In this document: positions 39,901-47,253 of the stretch, piece by piece
How positions within the stretch are numbered: the stretch's first letter is position 1
Layout of the letters: each line of letters begins with the position of its first letter
From: Streptomyces roseicoloratus
GTDB taxonomy: Bacteria; Actinomycetota; Actinomycetes; Streptomycetales; Streptomycetaceae
Assembly: GCF_004117935.1 (NCBI RefSeq)
Contig: NZ_SDOY01000179.1
Span: 1 to 54,770 of the forward strand
Direction: 5' to 3'
Length of the DNA: 54,770 nucleotides
The notes under the pieces: generated by a model
Databases searched by the model: none
Seen by the model: only the letters and a program-made list of their open reading frames with translations
What the model was told of the DNA's origin: nothing
Position numbers and translations under genes: made by a program

Positions 39901-41631
39901 CTCCAGGTGGGCCTTGAGCGTGGCGAGCTGCGTCTTCGCCGCCGCCTGGGCGTCGGTGACGATCTTCTTCGCCCGGTCGAAGTCGGCCTTCTTCGGGTAC
40001 GAGAGGCTGTCGGTGCCCTTGTGCCCGGACGGCTTGATCTTGAACTGCTGCGCGGTGCCGGTCTTGCAGTCCATCAGCCGTGCGTCCGTGCTCTTGGTGA
40101 ACGCGGGCAGATCGAGGCACTTGCCGGTGGACACGCTCTTCAGCGGCGCGGTGGCGCGGACATCGCCCTTCCACGACTGGCCCTTGGACTTGTAGCAGTC
40201 CGAGATCTGGATCTTCGTGCCGTTGGCCGAGGCGTTCCCGGCCACGTCCAGGCACTTCTGCGAGTTGACGTTGCGGAGGTGGAGGTCGTCCTCGCCGCCT
40301 TCGAGCGTCCACTGCTGTGCGGCGCCGTTGTGGCAGGTGTAGATCTGGACGGGTGTGCCGTTGGTCTTGCCGGCGCCCTGGACGTCCAGGCAGTTGCCCG
40401 CAGCGCCCGGCACCTCGATCGTCACATAGCTGCCACCGATCCAGCCAACCCCGCCCGCTGCCCAGTAGTCCTGCCAGCGGGTCGCGTGGTCCGCGAGCCA
40501 CGACTGGCCGAGGAGCTGGCTGAGAGCGTACGTGCCGTCCTGCAGCGTCTTGCTGGCGGCGCTGGATGCGGTGAGGATCTGCTGCCGCTGTGTGGCCTGT
40601 GCGGCGATTTCCTGCTGCCACTCGACGGACGCCTGCGCGACCTCCTTGCCGAGCACCCGGTTCGGGTCGATCGGGTCGTGCCACGAGCACGCCGCGAAGC
40701 GGGTCTTCAGATCCTCGACGGCGATGCGGAACTCCGCCGTGTCCGGCGCGGGCGCCGTACGGGGGAAGCCGCCCGAGGACAGGAAGATGCGGGCGTCATC
40801 GGCGAATACCCGAGGAACGAAGAACTCGTTGGGCTCCACCTTCCCGGAGTTCTTCTTCCACAGCTTCCACGCCTCCTGTTCCTGTGGTGTGCCGCCAGAG
40901 GTGTAGAGCGCGTCACCGATCGCCAGCGCGGCGGCCTTCGTCGTGTCGTCGGCGGTCGGCGCCGGGTCGTAGAAGGGGTTGACCACGTCGACCGATTTCC
41001 AGGTCGACTGGTAGAGCCACGGCAGCAGCCCGGTCTGATCGAAGATTTTGCCCGGATCCCGCGGCGCGTTGGGGTAGGACTCCAGGCCGCTGACGGTGGA
41101 GGACCACGCGTATCCCTGCTTCTTGACCTTGTCGATCCACAGGTCCGTGTTGTCGCTGTCGGCGTTGCGTGCCTGGTGCAGGGCAGTCTTGTCGCTGAAG
41201 AGGTTCCGCTCGACCTTCTTGTGCAGCTGATCGGGCGGCAGCGTGATAGCGCCCTGAGCGAGGGCGAAGAGATTGGGCCCGCCCATGCGCAGGGCTTGAG
41301 TGGCTATGCACTGGTCCTCACGCAGCTGCTGGGCCGCCTTGGTGTCGTACCCGTCGTACGAGTCACCGGCGGCGGCCGCGGTGGCGGTCGGCGCGAGGCG
41401 CGGGGTGAGCGCGCCGGGCTGGAGGGCGAGGCCGCCGAGCATGGCGAGGGCGGCGACGGAGGTCACGGCGGTGACCGCCGCTGAAGCCATGGGCGATCTG
41501 GTGGATCTGCTGGATCTGGTTGCTCCGGGTCTGAACAGCCCCGATTTTGGACGCAAAGGATCATCCTTCGTTGCGGTTGCGAGCGAAGGCAGGCGGGGGC
41601 GACCGCCCCGAGAGGCGGCTGCGATACGCAA
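36967..41631 (-). CDS. Secreted polymorphic toxin: lectin domain, long Ala-rich helical stalk, C-terminal deaminase
   Basis: Up to 1554 aa. A signal/anchor segment lies at about 48-88 (MASAAVTAVTSVAALAMLGG to TATAAAAGD). A unique N-terminal domain is followed by a ricin-B-type lectin (CBM13) at about 402-533 with three CLDV/CLDL-QxF units. Residues 550-1184 are an Ala/Lys/Glu-rich helical stalk. A Cys-containing pretoxin region leads to the C-terminal domain with HSE (His1476, Glu1478) and PCPVC (Cys1505, Cys1508), the zinc and catalytic motifs of toxin-type deaminases. The motif set suggests a nucleic-acid or nucleotide deaminase delivered to neighbouring cells. Start uncertain (TTG 41631 or ATG 41490). 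Downstream gene: putative immunity. Confidence 0.82.
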   Translation of the reverse strand: MRIAAASRGGRPRLPSLATATKDDPLRPKSGLFRPGATRSSRSTRSPMASAAVTAVTSVAALAMLGGLALQPGALTPRLAPTATAAAAGDSYDGYDTKAAQQLREDQCIATQALRMGGPNLFALAQGAITLPPDQLHKKVERNLFSDKTALHQARNADSDNTDLWIDKVKKQGYAWSSTVSGLESYPNAPRDPGKIFDQTGLLPWLYQSTWKSVDVVNPFYDPAPTADDTTKAAALAIGDALYTSGGTPQEQEAWKLWKKNSGKVEPNEFFVPRVFADDARIFLSSGGFPRTAPAPDTAEFRIAVEDLKTRFAACSWHDPIDPNRVLGKEVAQASVEWQQEIAAQATQRQQILTASSAASKTLQDGTYALSQLLGQSWLADHATRWQDYWAAGGVGWIGGSYVTIEVPGAAGNCLDVQGAGKTNGTPVQIYTCHNGAAQQWTLEGGEDDLHLRNVNSQKCLDVAGNASANGTKIQISDCYKSKGQSWKGDVRATAPLKSVSTGKCLDLPAFTKSTDARLMDCKTGTAQQFKIKPSGHKGTDSLSYPKKADFDRAKKIVTDAQAAAKTQLATLKAHLESAKKSATASDTAEQAAYGIADAAGAPRGRGLLVGQQKAQVTKGIVAALTAMVKAGETAEAATRATAGDSQTITQRALAQAAQVNAEFRKEAAYKAELQAKAAADAAKLHRDNAKKDKETAEAKLTEALKAEGDAKAAAAQAHAKRLAAEAEEKTAKAEKDTAALKQSEAAQHKTKAQAEAANAKEAKEKAEASEATAVARKNDAVKARDKAHDLRDNAWDAAQKADAARAKADAKAAYANSLEAGEEADAARASANQAATHADAAEAAARRARSEADAATEAAAEADAAATRAEAAAKRARSDADAAHAAKLKADAAVATATSAAADAIDASEHASAEAAAAVKLADEAERHAKDAKSQADLASKEAAKALAASVKAAGFAHVTAQAAVAAGAAAAQVAKPANDAIELGSPFVTTDSAAGLVVLTGQASKTLAEQQQAVADAHAANAQAEAAAAKDIAAQAQGDTKAAYQHAANAAAHSATARGYSKEALGYAADAAKAAAKASASLARTIDYDRQATADATAADQAAGRAEGYAKQARESADQAALDAAAARQAAAAAEQSAKDARAAAERAATAATEAEQAAKDAEKYAKEAQGAAAEAEKAAKAKQIGDGTVVDQSGGSVGNMFYVVDHIEKIGDPETIRKTDGCEGWIDKLFYKGDCTITAKIRYKAVLDLYLCTVQDLDPSKFTCPASATVYLGEYPTKELSQEVTHNITIAEYQANVDPVDILFGSWIRCAQKIAPGGESGSLGGCAWAAVDIASLFAGKILRPIADALRAVDAAVMTGIGVADAYKALRTLGLTEAAIEGIGARALSVLVQTCTKTKPLTKSFHAAAAVQGVDPCEGMIAYLSTELSRMAYKARTAAGITTGRNVAVARVPGWNDPKTGDLVVGFSKGNNYHSENHILDQLKAKGFEPSQITELYSERSPCPVCAPLLEDVLKPGTPITWSVPHGPGAGDLLFSMIKPLGGRAMRSADHQ

Positions 41632-41789
41632 GCGTCAGCGCGGCACCGTTCCCCCGGCCGCCAACGACGTGATGTGTGAGCGGGCATGACACGGGGTGGT
41701 CTAAGTCCCGAACATACGCGCGAGGATCACCTTAGACACAGGTCAACGTGCCGCGGCAAGAGCAGACTTGAACGAGCAGCGCATTCGCG
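41632..41789. other. Gene-free spacer upstream of the toxin gene
   Basis: About 160 bp between the toxin start and the stop of the winged-helix gene. It should hold the toxin promoter, but no confident -10/-35 or operator was identified. Confidence 0.4.
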
Positions 41790-42617
41790 TCACGTACCGG
41801 CGGGCTCCCCGCGCAGCGCGGCCCGCGCCTCTGCCGCGTGTCCCTGCACGCGGGCGGCGGGGAGGGAGGGCCGGTGATCCGTGGCGGTGGGAGGTGCGCC
41901 GCGGCACGGACGGCAGTGGCCGTCGACGAGGGAGTCGGTGAAGTCGGGGGCACCGCATGCGGCGCATTCGAGTATGCGGCGGGGGACGCGGTCCCGGCGG
42001 ATCGGCTCCGGCGGCAGTTTGTCCGTGAGGCGGCGGCGGGCCAGGGCGGCCGGGTGGTGGACGGGGATCGGCAGGCCGGCGGTCAGGGCGCGCACGACGT
42101 CCGACTCCTCGGCGTCGCGGGCGAACCACTCCTCGACGAGCGGGGCGAGGGCGTGGCACTCGGCGTGGGACAGGGACATGACGGAGTTCGTCCGCCCGAG
42201 CGCGGCGAGCAGGATGTAGGCCCGTGACCGGGTCGGTCGTTTCGGCTCCCGCGGCACGTCCCCGCGCCGGAACGCCGCCCACCAGGTGAGGTCACGGGGC
42301 GTGCGGGAGAACCACGTTCGGGTGATCCACCGCCCGCCCAGGCACTCCCGCCCGCGCCGCAGGTGCCCGGCCCGCTGGATCCGGTTGAGCGCGGTCCGGA
42401 GTGCGCACTGCCCGTACGGCAGCTGCTTGGCCAGCGTCTTCACGGAGATGTCGCTGCCCTCGGGCACCCGGTCGATGTACGCGGCGATGGCGGCCTCGCG
42501 GGGCGGGAGGTGCGCGAAGTCGGTCGCGGCGCGGGGGAGTTCGTACCCGGTGGAGCGCTTTCCGTAGCCCGGGTTGGCGAGGGGGTGGGGCGGGAAGCTA
42601 AACTCGGCGTCAGCCAT
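41790..42617 (-). CDS. Winged-helix DNA-binding protein with C-terminal zinc ribbon
   Basis: 275 aa. The N-terminal half reads as a winged helix: LPPREAAIAAYIDRVPEGSDISVKTLAKQL, LRTALNRIQRAGHLRRGRECLGGRWITRTWF. The C-terminus has a four-Cys zinc ribbon, CAACGAPDFTDSLVDGHCRPC. Proteins of this architecture are common in Streptomyces accessory regions and often annotated as helix-turn-helix or MarR-like regulators; the target is unknown. It starts at ATG 42617. Not obviously part of an operon with its neighbours. Confidence 0.72.
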   Translation of the reverse strand: MADAEFSFPPHPLANPGYGKRSTGYELPRAATDFAHLPPREAAIAAYIDRVPEGSDISVKTLAKQLPYGQCALRTALNRIQRAGHLRRGRECLGGRWITRTWFSRTPRDLTWWAAFRRGDVPREPKRPTRSRAYILLAALGRTNSVMSLSHAECHALAPLVEEWFARDAEESDVVRALTAGLPIPVHHPAALARRRLTDKLPPEPIRRDRVPRRILECAACGAPDFTDSLVDGHCRPCRGAPPTATDHRPSLPAARVQGHAAEARAALRGEPAGT

Positions 42618-42853
42618 GGGATCGACTGCTTTCGATCGGCGTGGTCAGACCCCCTTCAGGTGTTGGTGCACCTGCTGGGGGTCGTTTCGTTCGGTTGCCG
42701 GACACGCTAGAGGCATATGACGCTGCGTGGCAAGTCGATCGCTGAACGTCAACTCACGGGGTGGGTGGGTGGGTTGAATCCCAGGCCCAAAGCCCCATCC
42801 GTAGAAATACGGCCCGGATCTCGACACTTGAGCTTCGGTCCCGGGCTCGGCCG
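42618..42853. other. Intergenic region without recognised features
   Basis: 236 bp between the winged-helix start and the antitoxin stop. Contains a short CCGTAGAAATACGG hairpin (about 42798-42811), possibly the end of the toxin-antitoxin transcript. Confidence 0.35.
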
Positions 42854-43189
42854 TCAGGCGGCCGAATGCGCAACGAAAATGACCTGCTCCGAGTCGTCGT
42901 CGAGAGCGATGGTGAGGGATGCGTCCAGGGCGTGCGCCAGCCGGCGCAGCAGGGACAGCGTCGGCACCGCGTCGGCGCCTTCGACGCGCGAGATCTTGGC
43001 CTGGGTCAGCCCGGCGCGCTCGGCGACCTCCGCCTGCGAGAGCCCGAGCTCCTTGCGGCGGTCGTAGACGGCCTTGGCGAAGGCCATGGCGAGCCTGATC
43101 TCCGCCCGCTCCGCGACGACCTCAGGCGACTCGACAAGCCCCTCGGCGAGCTTGCGCTCACGAGTCAGCTTCCAGCGGCTGTGGTTCAT
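42854..43189 (-). CDS. XRE-type antitoxin (HigA-like)
   Basis: 111 aa. A basic N-terminal helix (RWKLTRERKLAEGLVESPEVV) is followed by a Cro/CI helix-turn-helix, LSQAEVAERAGLTQAKISRVEGADAVPTLSLLRRLAHALD, and a short acidic tail. It overlaps the toxin gene by 4 nt (ATGA), toxin first, the arrangement of HigBA modules. It should neutralise the toxin and repress the operon by binding the palindrome at 43575-43604. Confidence 0.88.
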   Translation of the reverse strand: MNHSRWKLTRERKLAEGLVESPEVVAERAEIRLAMAFAKAVYDRRKELGLSQAEVAERAGLTQAKISRVEGADAVPTLSLLRRLAHALDASLTIALDDDSEQVIFVAHSAA

Positions 43190-43566
43190 GAGGGCTCGCC
43201 CTTCTCGTCTCGGCTGTAGGTGATGTGCGCCCGGCCGTGCCGCTCGGCACACAGGAGCCGAGCCCTGACCGCGCGCTCGACCTGGGCGGCCTCGTGCGCC
43301 CGGGTCTTGTGGAACACGGTGAGGAGTACGACGCGGTGCTCGGGCGCGAACCAATAGGTGACCCTCGTGGCCTCCCCGTTCAATGTCGGGCGCAGCTCGT
43401 ACACCCCATCCCTCAGGGGGCGGGCGAAGGGCATGGGGGTGCGAGTGCCGAGGGCTGCCAACAGCTCTGCGTACTCCTCCACCTTGCGGTAGTGCTTATC
43501 GGGGAGGAGCGTCAGCCACTCGCGCACCTCGGACTCCAGCTCGATGATGTGCAGGTCTTCTTCCAC
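43186..43566 (-). CDS. HigB/RelE-superfamily toxin (phage Gp49-like)
   Basis: 126 aa. The pattern EVREWLTLLPDKHYRKVEEYAELLAALG, then PFARPLRDGVYELRPTLNGEATRVTYWFAPEHRVVLLTVFHKT, is that of HigB/Gp49 toxins, which cleave mRNA on the ribosome. Length and toxin-first order fit the family. GTG start at 43566 without a clear ribosome site. A perfect AT-rich palindrome begins 9 bp upstream. Coupled to the antitoxin by a 4-nt overlap. Confidence 0.88.
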   Translation of the reverse strand: MEEDLHIIELESEVREWLTLLPDKHYRKVEEYAELLAALGTRTPMPFARPLRDGVYELRPTLNGEATRVTYWFAPEHRVVLLTVFHKTRAHEAAQVERAVRARLLCAERHGRAHITYSRDEKGEPS

Positions 43567-43574
43567 GCCAAGGA

Positions 43575-43604
43575 CCGTATTATGTCGTCAACGACATAAT
43601 ACGG
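43575..43604. promoter_or_regulatory. Operator of the HigBA-type module
   Basis: Perfect inverted repeat: arms CCGTATTATGTCGT and ACGACATAATACGG around a CA centre, 30 bp in all. It is strikingly AT-rich for this DNA and contains TAATAC 10 nt upstream of the toxin GTG, so it overlaps the promoter. A dimeric antitoxin operator is the natural reading. Confidence 0.82.
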
Positions 43605-43686
43605 TGCTTGCGAACACATCGCTCGTCCGAGTGAGTCAGCTCCACGTACGTGGCGCCGACCTGAGCCCCCGGGCCCCGGTTGCGCC

Positions 43687-44016
43687 TCAGGGCAGGTCGT
43701 AGCGCAGCAGCGCCCGGGCCATGGGCTCGCCCGTGCGGCGGGCGTAGGCCGTGCGTTCCTTGACCTCGCGGAGGGTGCGGGGGCGCCAGCCGGGGCCGCC
43801 GCAGCAGGATTTGTGGAAGCGGATGCCGGCGTTCAGGACGACGGACAGGGCGCGCCAGGCGTCCCGGTCGCGCCGCTTGGGCGGCTGGAAGGCCGAGCCC
43901 GCGTGAATCATCACGCGCGCGCAGCGCGGACAGTGCCGCTCGCGCTCGTGGTCGTACGGCTGCTTGTACGACGCGCGGCACGGCAGACAGACGTACGAGG
44001 TCTTCGCGGGAGGCAT
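43687..44016 (-). CDS. Small zinc-ribbon protein
   Basis: 109 aa. Two CxxC knuckles, CLPC and CPRC, near residues 10 and 29 form a treble-clef-like ribbon (VCLPCRASYKQPYDHERERHCPRC); a CC pair follows at KSCCGG. The rest is basic and helical. No family name can be given; the knuckles suggest nucleic-acid or protein binding. Starts at ATG 44016. Divergent from the VOC gene. Confidence 0.7.
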   Translation of the reverse strand: MPPAKTSYVCLPCRASYKQPYDHERERHCPRCARVMIHAGSAFQPPKRRDRDAWRALSVVLNAGIRFHKSCCGGPGWRPRTLREVKERTAYARRTGEPMARALLRYDLP

Positions 44017-44077
44017 GGGCTCAGGCTAGGCACCGGACGCCCGCGCGGCCACCGCATTGCTGCCTAGGGTGGGGCTC

Positions 44078-44467
44078 ATGGAGCTCTCCGCGATCACCCT
44101 CGACTGCGCCGATCCGCTCGCCCTCGCCGACTTCTACCACCGGGCCACCGGACTGCCGCTACACCCCCGGAACCACGGGGAGTTCGCCGCCGTGCAGCGC
44201 GTGGGCGGGCTGATGCTCGGGTTCCAGCGGGTCGACGGCTACCGGCCGCCCCGCTGGCCCGGCCAGGAGCAGCCCCAGCAGCTGCACCTGGACTTCGACG
44301 TGGACGACCTCGCGGAGGCGGAGGCCCGCCTCCTGGCCCTGGGGGCGGCGCGGGCCGCGTACCAGCCGGACCCGGAGCGGTTCGTCGTGCTCACGGATCC
44401 GGCCGGTCACCCGTTCTGCCTGAGCCCGCGGAAGAGCGCCGTCCAGAGGAACGATTCGCCGAAGTGA
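44078..44467 (+). CDS. VOC (glyoxalase/bleomycin-resistance fold) protein
   Basis: 129 aa. Two beta-alpha-beta-beta-beta modules: MELSAITLDCADPLALADFYHRATGLPL and QLHLDFDVDDLAEAEARLLALGA to FVVLTDPAGHPFCL. His and Glu positions resemble VOC metal ligands, but the function (glyoxalase, dioxygenase or antibiotic binding) cannot be told. TAGGGT ends 7 nt before ATG 44078, suggesting a leaderless mRNA, though the GGGG between them could also act as a weak ribosome site. Its 3' end overlaps the convergent methyltransferase by 61 nt. Confidence 0.88.
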   Translation: MELSAITLDCADPLALADFYHRATGLPLHPRNHGEFAAVQRVGGLMLGFQRVDGYRPPRWPGQEQPQQLHLDFDVDDLAEAEARLLALGAARAAYQPDPERFVVLTDPAGHPFCLSPRKSAVQRNDSPK

Positions 44468-45141
44468 GGGGAGTCGGCGGGCTCGTCGCGCATGCGCCGG
44501 AGCTCGCGTTCCTCGTAGGACGAGAACACGGTGCGCAGGGCGTCGGCGGTGTAGGCGAGGCCGCCGTGCAGCGAACCGTCGCGGTAGAAGTCGGGGTCCG
44601 GGAGTTCTGAGCCCATGCCGTCGGGGCCGGCGGCGAAGCAGGTGAGGGAGAAGTGGCCGCCGGGGGCGAGGTGGCGGGCGAGGAAGTCGAGGTACGTGAC
44701 GCGGCGGTGGGGCGCGATGTGGTGGAAGCAGCCCGAGTCGTGGATCAGGTCGTACGGGCCGCCGTCCACGAGGCCGGGCGTCGTGAACGCGTCGCCGTGC
44801 AGGAAGCGGATCTCCAGACCTGACGCCGCCGCCCGCTCCCGCGCCCACGCCAGCGCGCCCGCCGACAGATCCACGGCGTCGACGACGAACCCGCGCTCCG
44901 CGAGGTAACGGGCGTTCCGCCCCGGCCCGCACCCCAAGTCGAGCACCCGCCCGCCCGCCGGCACCAGCCCGGCCTCGACGTGCGCGACCAGACACTCGTC
45001 CGGCTTGTCGACGAAGAACGGCACCGGCCGCGTCCGGTCGTCATAGAAGCCCTGCCACTTGTCGACGTCCTCCGCGAACAGTCCGTCGAGGAGGCGGAGT
45101 ACGTCATCGTTGGTGCGGGTCGAGCGGTCCAAGCGATCCAT
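44407..45141 (-). CDS. Class I SAM-dependent methyltransferase
   Basis: 244 aa. Motif I VLDLGCGPGRNARYLAERGF, motif II VDLSAGALAWARERA, and FLHGDAFTTP with DLIHDSGCFHHI give a typical Rossmann methyltransferase of the methyltransf_25/tellurite-type group. The N-terminal WQGFYDDRTRPVPFFVDKPDE is shared with thiopurine/TehB-like enzymes. Substrate unknown. It starts at ATG 45141. The convergent overlap with the VOC gene suggests opposing expression. Confidence 0.9.
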   Translation of the reverse strand: MDRLDRSTRTNDDVLRLLDGLFAEDVDKWQGFYDDRTRPVPFFVDKPDECLVAHVEAGLVPAGGRVLDLGCGPGRNARYLAERGFVVDAVDLSAGALAWARERAAASGLEIRFLHGDAFTTPGLVDGGPYDLIHDSGCFHHIAPHRRVTYLDFLARHLAPGGHFSLTCFAAGPDGMGSELPDPDFYRDGSLHGGLAYTADALRTVFSSYEERELRRMRDEPADSPHFGESFLWTALFRGLRQNG

Positions 45142-45364
45142 GCGGGTCCCCTTCCCTGGAAGATCCACGCTACGGGAGGAGACGCTAAAAGCCCAGGTCA
45201 GAGGCGGTGTGGCGAGGTCGTGGGCGGGGTGTGGGAGGGGTGCGGGGAGGGCCGGCACCCCAGGAGTCGCGGAGGCGGCGGCAGGGGCGGGAAGGGGGCA
45301 CCCAGGGCCGTCTGAGGGCGTTCTCGGGCGACGCCCGGGGTGCTTTCTCGGGCAGTTGCGCGAC

Positions 45365-45823
45365 TCAGCAGGGGCCTTCCGTGACGGACGTACGCAGCGT
45401 CCGCTCGGCGAAGATCTCGCTGACGGGGTCCTTCTCGGTGATGGTCGCCGTGACCCGCATGCAGAACTCCCCCTTGGTGTCGACGGTGGTGATCTCGTAG
45501 AGGCCGTCCCCCTCCTCGTCGACCTCGACGCCCCGGTCCGGCCCTTCGCCGCTCTGCTCGATCGCGTCCTGGATCTGGCTGCTGATCGAGAAGTGCCGGT
45601 ACGGGTCGTGGATACCTCCGTCGAGGGTCCGGTTCGCGCTGCGCACGGCATCACGCAACTCGCCCTCGCTCCACGTCGACTCGAACTCGTGGATGACCAG
45701 CGCGCCGAGCCCGACGAGCAGCGTGATGGCGATGAGTGCGAGACCAACCGGGTTGTTGGGGTTGTAGACGTACCGGTTGGTCCCCCACTTGCTCCGTATG
45801 AAGACGGGCTCGTCGTCGCTCAA
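45365..45823 (-). CDS. Small single-pass membrane protein in the XRE-DUF397 unit
   Basis: 152 aa. It starts at a TTG overlapping the DUF397 stop (TTGA), with GAGGTGAGG just upstream. One transmembrane helix lies at about 25-45 (VGLALIAITLLVGLGALVI). The outer part has a helix rich in acidic residues and ends with two cysteines (GEFCMRVTATITEK, TSVTEGPC). No known family. Tight coupling to DUF397 and XRE genes makes it a third member of that unit. Confidence 0.7.
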   Translation of the reverse strand: MSDDEPVFIRSKWGTNRYVYNPNNPVGLALIAITLLVGLGALVIHEFESTWSEGELRDAVRSANRTLDGGIHDPYRHFSISSQIQDAIEQSGEGPDRGVEVDEEGDGLYEITTVDTKGEFCMRVTATITEKDPVSEIFAERTLRTSVTEGPC

Positions 45824-46089
45824 CGAGCCGTCCTCACCTCTTCGATGAACTCGCTCCAAGCTGCGGTCCGGAACACGAGCTTCGGGCCGTCGGGGTTCTT
45901 GGAGTCGCGGACGGGGACGACGCCGGGGTGGGAGCAGGAGACTTCGAGGCAGTCGCCGCCGCTGCCGTCGCTGTACGAGGACTTGTGCCAGGTGGCCACC
46001 TCGACGCAGTTGCCGCCGTCGCCGCCGCTGTACGAGGACTTGGACCACACGGCCGTGCTCAGGTCGTACTCAGAGATCTCGATCTTCAT
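45820..46089 (-). CDS. DUF397 protein (WhiJ/AbaA-associated type)
   Basis: 89 aa. Two DUF397-like halves are visible, WSKSSYSGGDGGNCVEVA and WHKSSYSDGSGGDCLEVS, followed by VRDSKNPDGPKLVFRTAAWSEFIEEV. A single copy is usual, so the doubled SSYS motif is notable. These small proteins are encoded beside XRE regulators and are thought to antagonise or modify them in Streptomyces development. The start overlaps the XRE gene's stop by 20 nt, and the stop overlaps the next start. Confidence 0.88.
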   Translation of the reverse strand: MKIEISEYDLSTAVWSKSSYSGGDGGNCVEVATWHKSSYSDGSGGDCLEVSCSHPGVVPVRDSKNPDGPKLVFRTAAWSEFIEEVRTAR

Positions 46090-46915
46090 GGGCGTAATCC
46101 TCCGCCACAGACTCGATCAGGGCCAGGGAATCTCGCGGGGACAGCGCGGTGGCCCCGAGTAGATCGTAGGTGAGGGTGTGCTTCGCGACCGTGGCCGGAT
46201 CGTCCTCCAGGTGGCCGAGATCGTGACCTTCCACGTACGACAGGGGCGGGGCGTCCGTGAAGGACATCAGCTTCATCGCGCCGTCCATCGGACCGTACGC
46301 CCCGGCCCCGAACGGAACCACCTGCACGATCACCCTGTGCCGCCTCGCCAGCTCCGCGATGTGCCGCAGTGCCTCCGCCATCACTGCCGGGCCGCCGACC
46401 GCCTGCCGTAGCACCGCCTCGCCCAGCACCACCCACAACCACGGCGTTGTTGGGTCGTCGAGCAGCCGGCCGCGAACGATTCGCGCGTCGACCAACTCGT
46501 CGATCTCGTCCTCCGTCGCCGTCGGCTGGTACGCGCGGAAGACCTCCCTCGCGTACGCCGGGGTCTGGAGCAGGCCCGGGACCAGCAGTGGGGCGAACTC
46601 CTTGATCCCCGTCGCCAAGGCCTCCGCCTCCGCCGCTTCCGCGAAGTGGTCGGGGTACTTCGACTTGTTCGCCGCCTTGCAGTTGCGCTCGAAGAAGCCG
46701 TTCGTACCCAACGCCTCGTCCAGTTGGACCGCCATCTCCGGGCGGATGCGGCGGGTGCCCGCCTCCATCTGGCCGATGTACGAGCCGCTGACGAAGACGA
46801 GCTCGCCCAGGGCCTCCTGGCTCACGCCCCTGTTCTCGCGTGCGTGGCGCAGTTCCGCGCCGATTATCGCCCTGGGGGACAGCGACGGATCCTTCTTCTT
46901 CCTGGCTTCAGCCAT
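46070..46915 (-). CDS. XRE regulator with DUF5753 (WhiJ-like)
   Basis: 281 aa. The N-terminal helix-turn-helix GAELRHARENRGVSQEALGELVFVSGSYIGQMEAGTRRIRPEMA is followed by the ~180-residue DUF5753 domain (FAPLLVPGLLQTPAYAREVFRAYQP, VVLGEAVLRQAVGG, VIVQVVPFGAGAYGPMDGAM, VSPRDSLALIESVAEDY-like end). GGGAG lies 6 nt before ATG 46915. This pairing with DUF397 is the WhiJ/AbaA paralogue system, of which Streptomyces carry many. Divergent from two tiny genes, one promoter region apart. Confidence 0.92.
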   Translation of the reverse strand: MAEARKKKDPSLSPRAIIGAELRHARENRGVSQEALGELVFVSGSYIGQMEAGTRRIRPEMAVQLDEALGTNGFFERNCKAANKSKYPDHFAEAAEAEALATGIKEFAPLLVPGLLQTPAYAREVFRAYQPTATEDEIDELVDARIVRGRLLDDPTTPWLWVVLGEAVLRQAVGGPAVMAEALRHIAELARRHRVIVQVVPFGAGAYGPMDGAMKLMSFTDAPPLSYVEGHDLGHLEDDPATVAKHTLTYDLLGATALSPRDSLALIESVAEDYAHEDRDL

Positions 46916-47031
46916 ATCAACTCCCGCTTGGGCATCTGGGGTTGTTGGGGCGAACTCACTGTTCCCCAGCATGCACCCGGCCGACACTCTCCGTAAGCGA
47001 AATCGATACACAGAGTGGAAAGGTCGCTACA

Positions 47032-47253
47032 ATGCCCACCTCGCCCCGCACGGCTCAGGTCCAGGACGTCGTCAGCCGGCTGAAGGCCGGACTCGCCTCC
47101 CACGGCATCACGCTCCCCTCCCTCGGGGTCGACCCCGTCACGCTCGCCGCGTCCGGGGGCGGCTTCACCCCTCCCCTCGTCGAACTCGGCCGCTGCAACC
47201 TCGACACCGCGCAGCGGCTCGTCGTCGCGCTCACCGGGGACGGCGGCCGGTGA
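47032..47253 (+). CDS. Small protein, first of an overlapping pair
   Basis: 73 aa: SRLKAGLASHGITLPSLGVDPVTLAASGGGFTPPLVELGRCNLDTAQRLVVALT. Pairs like this occur beside WhiJ-type regulators in Streptomyces. GGAAAGG lies 7 nt before the ATG. Its stop overlaps the next GTG by 3 nt (GTGA). Function unknown. Confidence 0.75.
   Translation: MPTSPRTAQVQDVVSRLKAGLASHGITLPSLGVDPVTLAASGGGFTPPLVELGRCNLDTAQRLVVALTGDGGR

Noticed and set aside
42760..42790. tRNA remnant or attachment site, because GGTTGAATCCC resembles a T-loop
   Set aside because: No acceptor, D or anticodon stems can be drawn and no integrase is nearby.
45824..46048. N-terminal extension of the 152-aa membrane protein
   Set aside because: The extension reads DUF397 codons in the wrong frame (QRRRRRQLRRGG type); the TTG overlapping the DUF397 stop has a good ribosome site.
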